A stretch of DNA of 64,000 nt from Nitrospina sp. LS_NOB (GTDB lineage Bacteria > Nitrospinota > Nitrospinia > Nitrospinales > VA-1). The stretch lies in NCBI GenBank assembly GCA_001542995.1, contig LFLA01000003.1, positions 266,195 through 330,194 of the forward strand, written 5' to 3'. This document shows, one piece after another, positions 1 to 8,041 of this stretch. How positions within the stretch are numbered: position 1 is the first letter of the stretch; every line of letters begins with the position of its first letter. Both the position numbers and the translations under genes were made by a program. The notes beneath the pieces are model-generated. The model saw nothing but the letters and a program-made list of their open reading frames with translations. It was not told the DNA's origin and ran no database searches.

Positions 1-149
1 TCTGCAAGGGCTTAGGCGTTCCTGAGATTTAAGTCCCCAAAATCTAAAATCTATTAGGGCGGGCTCGCGGAGCGTCTGTTGTTCACTGGCCCTGTTATCC
101 CCTCTTTAGATTTCGTGCTGCGGACGGGTACACGCCTGGTGGTTGCGCA

Positions 150-586
150 TTATCGGGTGGCTTGTTCGTTCATGGTTTCGAGCCGGTTCACCAGGATCTC
201 GATCAACCTGTCTTTTAATTTGGTGGGAATTGCTGGCTTGAGTTCGTCTATATTTTTGGTATCGATTTTTAGTGCGATGACGTCTCCATCGGCAATGACG
301 CTGGTGGTCCGGGTCCGTTTGGCAGTGTAGGCGATCTTCCCGAATATGGCACCCGCCTTGAGTCTGGTGATGGTCACTTCTTTTGGATTATTTTTGACAA
401 TAGCGACCACCCTCTTGAGGAGTACGAAAAAAGAATAATCCGTATCCCCCTCCCTGATGATCACATCGGAAGGCAGGTATTTATAAATCTGGCTATCCAG
501 CGTACTGAGAAAACGTTTTTCTTCATGGGTAAACCCGGGGAAAAAGAAAGTCGGTCAATCAGTTCAAATGCTTGTTCTTCGTCCAT
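150..586 (-). pseudogene. Cyclic-nucleotide-binding domain protein, frameshifted
   Basis: Read on minus, an ATG at 586 opens MDEEQAFELIDRLS, and a second frame from about position 535 carries the rest of a cNMP-binding (CAP-like) beta-barrel: IIREGD, a central FGKIAY in place of the usual FGE, R-x-R-T and a C-terminal helix. The two frames join at a T5C4 run near 535, where one base is missing. Repaired, the protein would be about 145 residues, a single sensor domain with no DNA-binding helix or kinase. If the frameshift is real, the surviving 104-residue frame lacks the first strands of the barrel. A sequencing error in the homopolymer is the main alternative. The ligand (cAMP, c-di-GMP or none) cannot be told. 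Confidence 0.7.
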
Positions 587-1006
587 ATTGGTGGGGCTAA
601 AAGTGAAAGGTTGGTCTCTAGTGTAATGGAAATCAGGTGTTTAAGCAAAATGATTGATGGTTTTATCCTTTTAGGGCTTGTGAGAAAAGGTAGAAAATTG
701 CAAAGGGAATAATGCCGTCACGGCAAATTAGGATCAATGAACCTCCCCCAGCCCCTCCCTGTCAGGGAGACCTTTGCGTAAGTCGAAAAAGGATAAAGAC
801 GAGATTCTTCACTGCGTTCAGCATGACAGGAAACGCCGGTTTGTCATCCTTGAGGAGCCGGAGGCGACGAAGACGTGATATTGTTCCAAAGCCCTCGTGC
901 CCCGCAGGGGTAATCTCGGGTTATGCAAAGCTCGCCTTGTCAGGAGGGGAGTTATTTTTAGCGGCTCGTGAGCACAGCGAGCGTCTGTCGCCCATTGCCC
1001 GCCACG
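587..1006. other. Intergenic region with dispersed-repeat-like sequence, no gene seen
   Basis: No convincing coding frame is present. Around 740-780 and 935-955 there are imperfect inverted copies of a CCCCTCCCTGTCAGG-type motif flanking GTCATCCTTGAGGAGCC-like sequence. TCAGCATGACAGG near 820 recurs near 57635. This looks like a small dispersed intergenic element rather than a gene. The 145-residue plus-strand frame across it is low-complexity and runs into gcvPB. Confidence 0.4.
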
Positions 1007-2512
1007 CTAGTGGCCCGGCCAGCGGAGTTTGGGGTTGCGGGCGGCCTGGGCTTCGTCTGGACGCGACACTTTTGACAGCCTTGGCGAGGCATGAAAGCTT
1101 TCAGGATCTTCCTTGCCTTTTTTGGCGATGGACTTCATGGCCTCGATGAAGTCGTCGAGGGTCTCTTTCGATTCTGTTTCGGTTGGCTCGATCATCAACG
1201 CCCCTTTAACGATCAGCGGGAAATAAACCGTTGGCGGGTGAAAGCCGTGGTCGATGAGCGCCTTGGCAAAATCCATTGTTGTGATGCCTTGTCCTTTATC
1301 GTTGAAAACGCATTCATGCAGGCTGGCTCCGGTGAAGGGCAGGTGGAACGTGTCCTTCAGTCGGGCGCGAATATAGTTGGCGTTCAGCACAGCGGATTGC
1401 GCCGCTTGCCGGATGCCTTCGGGTCCAAGTGTGCGGATGTAGGCATAGGCGCGTAACAACATGCCGAAATTACCGTTGAACGATTTCAGTCTTCCGACGC
1501 TTTCGGGTCGGTCCGCATTAAGCCGATATTTTGATCCGACTTTCTCCACCACTGGCACGGGCAGGTAGGGTTCGAGAATATCTTTGATGCAAACGGGACC
1601 GGCGCCCGGTCCGCCACCGCCATGCGGAGTCGAGAAAGTTTTGTGCAGGTTGATGTGCAGCACATCGATTCCCATATCTCCCATTTTAGCGATACCCATG
1701 ATGGCGTTGAGATTGGCGCCATCGCAATAGACCAAGCCGCCTTTTTTGTGGACGATCTCCGTAATTTTTAAAATATCTTTCTCGAACATCCCCAGTGTGT
1801 TGGGATTGGTCAGCATGATCGCCGCTGTTTCTTCATCCATCGCCGCTTCGAGTTTTGCGACATCAATCGTTCCTTCGGCGTTGGATGGCAGTTGAATGGA
1901 CTTGTATCCACATAACGTAGCACTGGCCGGATTGGTGCCGTGGGCCGAGTCGGGCAATAACACTTTTTTTCTGGGGTTGCCTTTTGCCGAATGATAGGCG
2001 TGGATCATCAGCATACCGGCGAACTCGCCCTGTGCTCCGGCAGCCGGGTGCAGGCTGGCGTGCTCCATACCGCTAATGGTTTTCAGGCATTCCTGCAATT
2101 CATACATCAATTGAAGGCTCCCTTGCGAGTCTGCGTCTGGGGTCATTGGATGGTGCTGGGCGAAACCGGGTAACCGCGCCAGAGTTTCATTGATTTTCGG
2201 ATTGTATTTCATGGTGCACGATCCCAACGGATAAAAATTGGTGTCGATGCTGAAGTTCCATTGCGAAAGCCGGGTGTAATGGCGTACCACATCGAGTTCC
2301 GTCAGTTCGGGAAGTTCATCAATAGCCTCGCGGATTTCTGCAGGCGGGAGGAGAGTCTCAATTTCCACTTCCGGCACATCACAGGAAGGCAGGGAATAGG
2401 CTTTTCGTCCCGGTGAGCCCATTTCAAAAACGATGGGCTCCTCAAAGATCAATCCGGGTGTTCCCGGGGTTTTCGGTCCCTTCGACTCTTTCAATACTTG
2501 TGCCTGGCTCAT
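1007..2512 (-). CDS. gcvPB: Glycine dehydrogenase (decarboxylating) subunit 2, P-protein beta
   Basis: This is the PLP-binding half of the split P-protein. It decarboxylates glycine and transfers the aminomethyl group to the lipoyl arm of the H-protein in the glycine cleavage system. The PLP lysine is Lys291 in the motif INLHKTFSTPHGGGGPG, and the upstream DSAHGTNPAS and CDGANLNA segments are typical of the family. At 501 residues it matches two-subunit P-proteins. It is the last gene of a minus-strand run, 26 bases after a GT9 glycosyltransferase gene, and has no gcvPA, gcvH or gcvT beside it, so the rest of the system must lie elsewhere. The start ATG is preceded by AAGGGAAACTC. Identification is secure from the active-site motif. 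Confidence 0.96.
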   Translation of the reverse strand: MSQAQVLKESKGPKTPGTPGLIFEEPIVFEMGSPGRKAYSLPSCDVPEVEIETLLPPAEIREAIDELPELTELDVVRHYTRLSQWNFSIDTNFYPLGSCTMKYNPKINETLARLPGFAQHHPMTPDADSQGSLQLMYELQECLKTISGMEHASLHPAAGAQGEFAGMLMIHAYHSAKGNPRKKVLLPDSAHGTNPASATLCGYKSIQLPSNAEGTIDVAKLEAAMDEETAAIMLTNPNTLGMFEKDILKITEIVHKKGGLVYCDGANLNAIMGIAKMGDMGIDVLHINLHKTFSTPHGGGGPGAGPVCIKDILEPYLPVPVVEKVGSKYRLNADRPESVGRLKSFNGNFGMLLRAYAYIRTLGPEGIRQAAQSAVLNANYIRARLKDTFHLPFTGASLHECVFNDKGQGITTMDFAKALIDHGFHPPTVYFPLIVKGALMIEPTETESKETLDDFIEAMKSIAKKGKEDPESFHASPRLSKVSRPDEAQAARNPKLRWPGH

Positions 2513-2538
2513 GAGTTTCCCTTTGTATTAAGGAAAGG

Positions 2539-3600
2539 TTAATGGGTGTTCAACATTTTCAGCAGGATGTCGAGGACTGTGTCGGCAGACAGGGAGTCGT
2601 CGTCCCTTTCTTCCAGCACTACACTGGCTGAGTTAAGGGGACCCCAACGTTTGATTTCCCCATGTTTAAAGATCACGCAGACCGGTTTGTCGACCGCCGA
2701 GGCGAGGTGCATGATGCCGGTGTGGTTGCAGAGTAAAACATCGCATTCCTGAATCAAAAGCGCAAGTTCTTTTGCGCTGAGCAAGGGAAGAAGTTGAGGT
2801 TTTTTCTGCATGCTGGCGATGGCGTTTTCAAGTTCAGCCTCTTCTCCGGGTCCGTTGACCATCCAGACCTGTGCTGATTCCAGCAGTTGCTCGATCACTG
2901 TCCTGAACTTCTCCCACCGCCAGCCCCATTTCGCGATGCGGGTGCCGGACTTGACCAGCACCACCGGCTGATCCGGTGAAGAGCGATACTCCCGGATGAG
3001 GTCTGTAATTTTTTGCGTTTCATCAGCATTAAAATAAAGCCGGGGCTGGCTGGAAAGTTTCTCAATGCCGAGGGCGCGCAGAATTTCCAGATTGTTTTCG
3101 GTTTCGTGTCGTGGCGGACCTTGCACCGGCACCCGGATGTTATGCGCCCAGGCGTTTTCCTGATGTTCGTAGCCGATGCGTATTTTTGCGCCGGAACAAA
3201 GGCTGAAAAATGTGGCGGTCGCGCTGAATGTTTTGTTGAGGGTCAGTGTCAGGTCGAAATGTTCGTCTCTCAGTTGGCGAAAGACATTTAAAGGTTGTTT
3301 GGGATTGAAGGCAAACACTCGGTTTATATTCGGGTTGTCGGCCAGAAGCTCTGACTGGGCGCTGTCCACCAGAACGCTGATCTGCAAATGCGGGAATCCT
3401 TTTTTAAGGGTTTCGTAAACCGGGGTCGAGAGCACGACATCGCCCAGCCTGTCGGGGCGTATGACTAAAACCGAGTTGATGCTGGTAAAGTCGAGAGGCA
3501 GGCCTGGCGGGCTTGGGGCTTTGCCGGCGCAGGCGCCGACCAGTTTCCATAACAGTTGTTTGGCTTTTTTTTCTATCGTGTGCAGGGCTTGGTTGGCCAT
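2539..3600 (-). CDS. Glycosyltransferase family 9 protein (heptosyltransferase-like)
   Basis: A 353-residue GT-B protein of the ADP-heptose:LPS heptosyltransferase family (GT9). The N-terminal domain has VLVIRPDRLGDVVLSTPVYE, the typical GT9 opening with its RxDRLGD motif. The C-terminal nucleotide-binding half has LLCNHTGIMHLASAVDKPVCVIF, with the usual GxMH/AxAxxxPxxxxF pattern. It probably adds a sugar to the inner LPS core at the cytoplasmic face of the membrane. Another GT9 gene lies about 270 bases upstream on the same strand, with a Trm112-like gene between them, so this is a small LPS-assembly run. Donor and acceptor cannot be read from sequence. Confidence 0.88.
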   Translation of the reverse strand: MANQALHTIEKKAKQLLWKLVGACAGKAPSPPGLPLDFTSINSVLVIRPDRLGDVVLSTPVYETLKKGFPHLQISVLVDSAQSELLADNPNINRVFAFNPKQPLNVFRQLRDEHFDLTLTLNKTFSATATFFSLCSGAKIRIGYEHQENAWAHNIRVPVQGPPRHETENNLEILRALGIEKLSSQPRLYFNADETQKITDLIREYRSSPDQPVVLVKSGTRIAKWGWRWEKFRTVIEQLLESAQVWMVNGPGEEAELENAIASMQKKPQLLPLLSAKELALLIQECDVLLCNHTGIMHLASAVDKPVCVIFKHGEIKRWGPLNSASVVLEERDDDSLSADTVLDILLKMLNTH

Positions 3601-3660
3601 GGATTAAGTGGAGTGCAGAAATTGGTGAAGGACACACTGACCTGTGCCCATCCGATTACT

Positions 3661-3828
3661 TTATAGCGGCAGTGCTTCATCAATGAGCATGATGGGGATG
3701 TCACCTTTGATCGGGTATTTCAAAGCGCAGGGTTTGCAATCCAGTCCGTCTTCGTTTTCTGCCAGTTCAAGGTCTCCCTTGCATTTTGGGCAGACTAGAA
3801 TGTCCAGCAATTCCTTATCGATTCCCAT
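3661..3828 (-). CDS. Trm112-family (UPF0434) small zinc-binding protein
   Basis: A 55-residue protein with a clear AAAGGAGAAGGATC ribosome site before its ATG. It has two cysteine pairs (CPKC at 13-16 and CKPC at 31-34) that would hold one zinc. It opens with ELLDILVCPKCKG, then has ALKYPIKGDIPIML, the signature of Trm112/YcaR-like proteins. Bacterial members often sit beside lipid A or LPS genes, as here between two GT9 genes. Eukaryotic Trm112 activates methyltransferases; the bacterial role is not settled. The short length hides it from many gene finders, but motif and ribosome site make it a confident call. Confidence 0.9.
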   Translation of the reverse strand: MGIDKELLDILVCPKCKGDLELAENEDGLDCKPCALKYPIKGDIPIMLIDEALPL

Positions 3829-3865
3829 GATCCTTCTCCTTTAACGAATGAAATTTTCAAGGGTA

Positions 3866-4915
3866 TTAGTTTTTTGTTTGTTGCTTTACGGCCTGAAACA
3901 CTTCATCGACGGTCACCTGCTCCATGCATTCTTTAGTTCCCAGCGGGCAGGTTTTTTTCCAGCAAAAACTGCATGAGAGCACTTTGTAAACCGTTTTGTG
4001 ATTCACGCCATAAGCTCCGTTACGCACCGGGTCGGTGGGGCCAAAAATGGAAACTGTGGGAATGCTCAACGCCGCGCCAAGATGAAGCGGACCTGAATCA
4101 CAGCTTACCAGCACTGCCATCCGTTTGTACAGGGCAATAGATTCTAAAATAGAAGTGGGCGGGGCGATCCAGTTTTTTTGTTGCATATGGGCGGAGATTT
4201 GCTGGACTTTGACTTCTTCTCCCGGTCCCCAGGTCAGCATGATGGAGCATCTCAACTCTTCTGAGATGCGGTCGGCCAGTTTAGCGAAGCGGACCAGCTC
4301 CCATTGTTTGCTTTCGAATCCCGCGCCCGGGTTGATGCCTATGACCGGACGGGCGGTCAACTCCGGGTGCTGGTCAAAGAAGTGTGCTACTTTTTCATCC
4401 GCTTCGTCAGGAACCTGGAGCGGGAAAAGTTTTGTTTCCGCAACTTTCCCTAGAGCAATTTGCAAAAGCTTGAGGTACATATCGACAACATGGAGTCCGC
4501 CTGCCATGTAGGGGCCTTTTTGGTTGGTGAACAGGGCGCTGAATTTTTCCTTGCAGTTTTTACGGTGAAATCCAACCCGGGTTGGGGCGCCGCTCAATTT
4601 GGCGATGATGCCACTTTTGAGGAGTCCGTGCAGGTCGAAGACGAGATCGAATTTGTGTCGGCGCAGAGTTTTGATCGTGTCCAGAATTTCTGCGAGCGAT
4701 TTGGCGTTCCAGTTTTTGCGCCACACTTTAGTACGCAGGGGAATGACCTCATCGATATCGGGGTTACCACGCAGGATATCCTGATAGCGTTCTTCCACCA
4801 TCCAGGCGATGTGGGCGTCTGGCAGGGATTTTCTCAGTGTGGCGGCAACGGGAAGCGTGTGGACCACATCTCCCATAGCGCTGAATTTAAGAATCAGTAT
4901 TTTGCGTGGGTTCAT
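3866..4915 (-). CDS. Lipopolysaccharide heptosyltransferase, GT9 family
   Basis: A 349-residue GT9 enzyme opening with KILILKFSAMGDVVHTLPVA, the form seen in WaaC/WaaF heptosyltransferases. The C-terminal half has VSCDSGPLHLGAALSIPTVSIFGPTDP, matching the ADP-heptose binding region (D/S-GPLH and GPTDP). It likely transfers heptose to the inner core of LPS in the cytoplasm. Its first 29 bases overlap the end of the upstream PAP2 gene on the same strand, suggesting translational coupling. The CSFCWKKTCP cysteine cluster near the C-terminus is common in this family. Whether it is the first or second heptosyltransferase cannot be decided. Confidence 0.9.
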   Translation of the reverse strand: MNPRKILILKFSAMGDVVHTLPVAATLRKSLPDAHIAWMVEERYQDILRGNPDIDEVIPLRTKVWRKNWNAKSLAEILDTIKTLRRHKFDLVFDLHGLLKSGIIAKLSGAPTRVGFHRKNCKEKFSALFTNQKGPYMAGGLHVVDMYLKLLQIALGKVAETKLFPLQVPDEADEKVAHFFDQHPELTARPVIGINPGAGFESKQWELVRFAKLADRISEELRCSIMLTWGPGEEVKVQQISAHMQQKNWIAPPTSILESIALYKRMAVLVSCDSGPLHLGAALSIPTVSIFGPTDPVRNGAYGVNHKTVYKVLSCSFCWKKTCPLGTKECMEQVTVDEVFQAVKQQTKN

Positions 4916-5474
4916 CGGCTTGTTTTTCCCCGGCAGGGCTGAGGAGTTTTAAAAAACGTAAAAAGATTTGTTGGTATCCGAGGTAGCCCATCAAGCTGCC
5001 AAAGAGAGCTCCGGCAAGAACATCGGATGGGTAGTGAACTTTCAGATAGACTCTTGAATAACAAACCAGCAGGGCAAAGACAAAAACCAGCGGGGTGATT
5101 TTACGAAAGCAAAGGCTGGCGAGGGTTGCGGCCGCGAAAATATTACCGGCATGGTTTGAGGGAAAAGAAAAACTGTTTGAGCAATTCACCACATTGATAA
5201 GGTCTGGTAAAACATGACAGGGTCTGGGGCGGGCGATCACTTCCTTAAGGATATAATGGCTGGTGGCATCGGCCAGGCCGATGGATGCGCCCATTGCCAC
5301 TAGAAAGGCCAAACCATAACGTCTATAAAAAGCAAGAACCCCCACCACGCAGGCAATGCCAACATAGAAAAAATTTTCTTTAATGGTAATGAACAGCATG
5401 ACCCGTCCCACTATTGGGGATTGAAAATGCTGGTTGATCCAGTAGAATACCGAAACGTCGAGATCGTTTAGGAT
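4887..5474 (-). CDS. PAP2-superfamily membrane phosphatase, possible ATC start
   Basis: An integral membrane phosphatase of the PAP2 (phosphatidic acid phosphatase 2) superfamily. It shows the three catalytic blocks in order: KEVIARPRPC, SFPSNHAGN, and SRVYLKVHYPSDVLAG. Several hydrophobic helices lie between. Known members dephosphorylate undecaprenyl diphosphate or lipid phosphates at the outer face of the membrane. The open frame reaches 5654, but a strong promoter sits inside that extension and the family start falls at LNDLDVSVFYWIN. At that point AAAGGA lies six bases before an ATC codon (5474-5472), so I place the start there, giving 195 residues. A start further upstream remains possible. 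The gene overlaps the next glycosyltransferase gene. Confidence 0.82.
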   Translation of the reverse strand: MLNDLDVSVFYWINQHFQSPIVGRVMLFITIKENFFYVGIACVVGVLAFYRRYGLAFLVAMGASIGLADATSHYILKEVIARPRPCHVLPDLINVVNCSNSFSFPSNHAGNIFAAATLASLCFRKITPLVFVFALLVCYSRVYLKVHYPSDVLAGALFGSLMGYLGYQQIFLRFLKLLSPAGEKQADEPTQNTDS

Positions 5475-5514
5475 GGCGGTTCCTTTATTTGCGGGGATTG
5501 CGATATTCGGATCA

Positions 5515-5543
5515 ATTCTATGGAATTTGCGGGTTTGAGTCAA
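5515..5543 (-). promoter_or_regulatory. Sigma-70-type promoter for the envelope run
   Basis: On minus, TTGACT (5543-5538), a 17-base spacer and TAGAAT (5520-5515) form a near-consensus promoter. Transcription would begin near 5508, about 34 bases before the proposed PAP2 start. This makes starts upstream of the promoter unlikely. Confidence 0.7.
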
Positions 5544-5634
5544 ACGATTTGTCCCGGGCCATGCCCGGTGGGATATGGAACGGTGGTCCTCCAGTTTTCC
5601 AGTAGATATTTTCCTCGAAGGATTGGGGCGGATA

Positions 5635-6318
5635 ATGGTTAAATCCTGTGACAATGCATTGATCCTGTTTGCTCGCGATCCGGTTTTGGGCAGGGTGAAG
5701 ACGAGGTTGTCTCCCTTTCTGCAAGAAGATGCTATTCTCGAACTTTATACCTGCTTTCTTCAGGACAGTCTCGACAAGATTCGTCAAGTGGAAAACGTTG
5801 ACCGCTTTGTCGGGGTCGCACCCTCGAATGAGTCCGGCTTTTTTAACGGAACGTCTGATTCTGATATCCGTCTTTTTGTTCAGGAGGGCAAGGAGTTGGG
5901 CGATAAAATGCGCCGGGCCATTCAAGACCGATTTGCCGAAGGGTATAAGAGAGTGGTTATCATTGGTTCGGACAGCCCTTCGCTACCGGTTTCTTATATC
6001 AGCCGAGCCATGGACTCCGTTAAGGATATGGTTCTGGGGCCGAGCACCGATGGAGGCTACTACCTGATCGGCATGCAGGGAAAAGTGGTCGAGGTTTTCG
6101 ATGGAGTGGCCTGGGGAACAGAGACGGTCTTAAGGGAAACGTGTGAACGCCTGATGCGAAGCGGGGCAGATCTGGAGTTATTGCCGGTCTGGTACGATGT
6201 TGACAGCCCGGAAGATTTAAAATTTTTTAAATCCCATTTGGACCTTATTGAGCAGGCCGGGCTCGGAAAGCCCGGTGAGACAGGGAAACTGCTCGACAGG
6301 ATTTTGGCGTCCCACTAA
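5635..6318 (+). CDS. DUF2064 / TIGR04282-type glycosyltransferase-like protein
   Basis: A 227-residue nucleotide-sugar-transferase-like protein of the TIGR04282 (DUF2064) family. It starts NALILFARDPVLGRVKTRL, then has VVIIGSDSPSLPVSYI and GPSTDGGYYLIGM, the diagnostic motifs of this GT-A-fold group. Members often sit with radical-SAM or arsenosugar-type genes, but none is adjacent here. The frame is open from 5575; ATG 5635 is chosen because it directly precedes the conserved first strand and follows TTGGGGCGGATA. It is divergent from the PAP2 gene and 55 bases before hisD. The biochemical substrate is unknown. Confidence 0.85.
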   Translation: MVKSCDNALILFARDPVLGRVKTRLSPFLQEDAILELYTCFLQDSLDKIRQVENVDRFVGVAPSNESGFFNGTSDSDIRLFVQEGKELGDKMRRAIQDRFAEGYKRVVIIGSDSPSLPVSYISRAMDSVKDMVLGPSTDGGYYLIGMQGKVVEVFDGVAWGTETVLRETCERLMRSGADLELLPVWYDVDSPEDLKFFKSHLDLIEQAGLGKPGETGKLLDRILASH

Positions 6319-6340
6319 AAATTATTTTGGATATGCCTTT

Positions 6341-6372
6341 TATAATTGAACGGAACCTAAACGGAACCCAAA
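6341..6372 (+). promoter_or_regulatory. Probable hisD promoter -10 and tandem repeat
   Basis: TATAAT at 6341-6346 is an exact -10 box with a weak -35. It is followed by two near-identical copies of CGGAACCYAAA (6351-6372) ending next to the hisD ATG. The doubled motif could be a regulator site or simple slippage. No good Shine-Dalgarno sequence is visible otherwise. Confidence 0.45.
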
Positions 6373-6373
6373 T

Positions 6374-7675
6374 ATGAAGCTTTGCAAATTCACAGATTCG
6401 GATTATCCGGCGGTGGTCGAGGCGTTGGAAAATCGTTCCGGCATGGATTTGTTCACCCACGATGAAACTGTTCGCAAGATATTGCAGGATGTGAAGGAAA
6501 GAGGCGATGCGGCCTTATTGGAATACACGCACCGCTTTGACCGGCATAATTTTTCGGTAGAGCGGTTGCGGGTCACGCCGGATGAGATTCGGCGGGCCTA
6601 TGATGGTGTGACTGAAGAAGAACTCGCGGCACTGAAGGAAGCGGCAGAACGTATCCGCCGTTTTCACGAGCGTCAGAAGCAGGAATCCTGGCGTTATGAG
6701 GAAGAGGGCATCACTTTAGGCCAGATGGTAAGGCCGCTTGCCATCGCCGGGATCTACGTTCCGGGCGGCAAGGCGTCTTATCCTTCTTCGGTGCTGATGA
6801 ATGCGATTCCGGCGAAAGTGGCAGGAGTGGATCGCGTGGTCATGTGTTCTCCGTTTCCTGATGGGCAAACCCGCCCGCATGTTCTGGTTGCGGCGGATAT
6901 TGCCGGGGTCACGGAAATCTATAAGGTCGGTGGAGCTCAGGCGGTCGCTGCCATGGCTTTCGGCACCGCAACCCTGCCGCGGGTGGACAAGATAGTCGGG
7001 CCCGGTAATATATTTGTGGCGTTGGCCAAACGCCTGGTGTTTGGAATTGTGGATATCGACATGATAGCCGGTCCCAGTGAAATTCTGATTGTGGCCGATC
7101 ACAGCGCCAACCCGGCGTATGTAGCGGCAGACTTGTTGTCGCAGGCCGAACATGATGAAGAAGCGGTGCCGATTCTGGTGACTCCGGAGGAAGGACTGGC
7201 CCGGGAGGTGATGGCCGAACTGGAGAGGCAGAAGAACATGCTCAGCCGCCAGTCTGTTATGGAAGCTTCTTTGAATACACAGTGCCGACTGCTGGTGACG
7301 GAGTCCCTTGAGGCAGCGGTCGATCTGGCCAATCGCCTGGCCCCGGAGCATCTGGAATTAGCCCTGGAAGACCCGGAACATTGGGCGGAAAAGATTCAGA
7401 ATGCGGGAGCGGTATTTTTGGGGCATTACACGCCGGAGGCAGTCGGGGACTACCTGGCGGGCCCCAATCATGTATTGCCCACCAGTGGCACGGCCCGGTT
7501 TTCGTCGCCACTTGGAGTGTATGATTTCGTGAAGCGGACCAGCTTGATTTCCTATTCCCGCACGGCTCTGGAAAAATGTGGCAAAACTGTAAAATTATTG
7601 GCCGAAATGGAGGGTTTTGGGGCGCATGCAAACTCGGTCAAAATGCGTATTGGGGGAGGCAAAAAATACTCTTAA
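6374..7675 (+). CDS. hisD: Histidinol dehydrogenase
   Basis: A 433-residue enzyme that oxidises L-histidinol to L-histidine with two NAD molecules, the last two steps of histidine synthesis in the cytoplasm. Diagnostic blocks include [69 protein letters not shown] and [14 protein letters not shown]. The catalytic and zinc-binding His/Glu/Asp residues sit in the last blocks. Length and motif order match the family throughout. No other his gene is nearby, so histidine genes are scattered in this genome. There is no clear terminator downstream. Confidence 0.97.
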   Translation: MKLCKFTDSDYPAVVEALENRSGMDLFTHDETVRKILQDVKERGDAALLEYTHRFDRHNFSVERLRVTPDEIRRAYDGVTEEELAALKEAAERIRRFHERQKQESWRYEEEGITLGQMVRPLAIAGIYVPGGKASYPSSVLMNAIPAKVAGVDRVVMCSPFPDGQTRPHVLVAADIAGVTEIYKVGGAQAVAAMAFGTATLPRVDKIVGPGNIFVALAKRLVFGIVDIDMIAGPSEILIVADHSANPAYVAADLLSQAEHDEEAVPILVTPEEGLAREVMAELERQKNMLSRQSVMEASLNTQCRLLVTESLEAAVDLANRLAPEHLELALEDPEHWAEKIQNAGAVFLGHYTPEAVGDYLAGPNHVLPTSGTARFSSPLGVYDFVKRTSLISYSRTALEKCGKTVKLLAEMEGFGAHANSVKMRIGGGKKYS

Positions 7676-7714
7676 AGACACCATATTTTCAGGGCTTCAG
7701 GCCTCGATCTTGTC

Positions 7715-7743
7715 TTGACACTTCTGAAAGACTATGTTCTAAT
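7715..7743 (+). promoter_or_regulatory. Promoter candidate in the leader of the respiratory operon
   Basis: TTGACA (7715-7720), 17 bases, then TCTAAT (7738-7743) is a good sigma-70 match about 300 bases before the bd-like oxidase gene. The 366-base gap 7676-8041 holds no gene. It would give a long 5' leader that ends in a strong AAAAGGAGGTTAAACC ribosome site. A second, closer promoter in the AT-rich stretch 7955-8000 is possible. Confidence 0.5.
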
Positions 7744-8041
7744 CACCATCATTTTGGGCAATTTTGCGCCAAAAATGAGGTTGCAGGATGGGGCTGGAAA
7801 ACCCATGCAAAATAGCAGGTTACGGGTTTTTGAGGGAATTTCAGGCCTCGCTCCGCTGGAGGGTTGGAGGCACATCCGGTGTTGTCACCGGGGCTGAAAA
7901 ATTTGAGGTTTTTTTTGGGGAAAATTATTTTGGATTCAACTCAATTTAAAGAAGTGAGATTTATATATAAAAATTAGGTACCTTTTATAGTTTTGTATTA
8001 CTAGCTACGGATCCTGATCAGATCCAAAAGGAGGTTAAACC

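Noticed and set aside
712-1149. Plus-strand 145-residue frame
   Set aside because: It is Arg/Ser-rich, lies over repeat-like sequence and the end of gcvPB on the other strand, and has no ribosome site or family resemblance.
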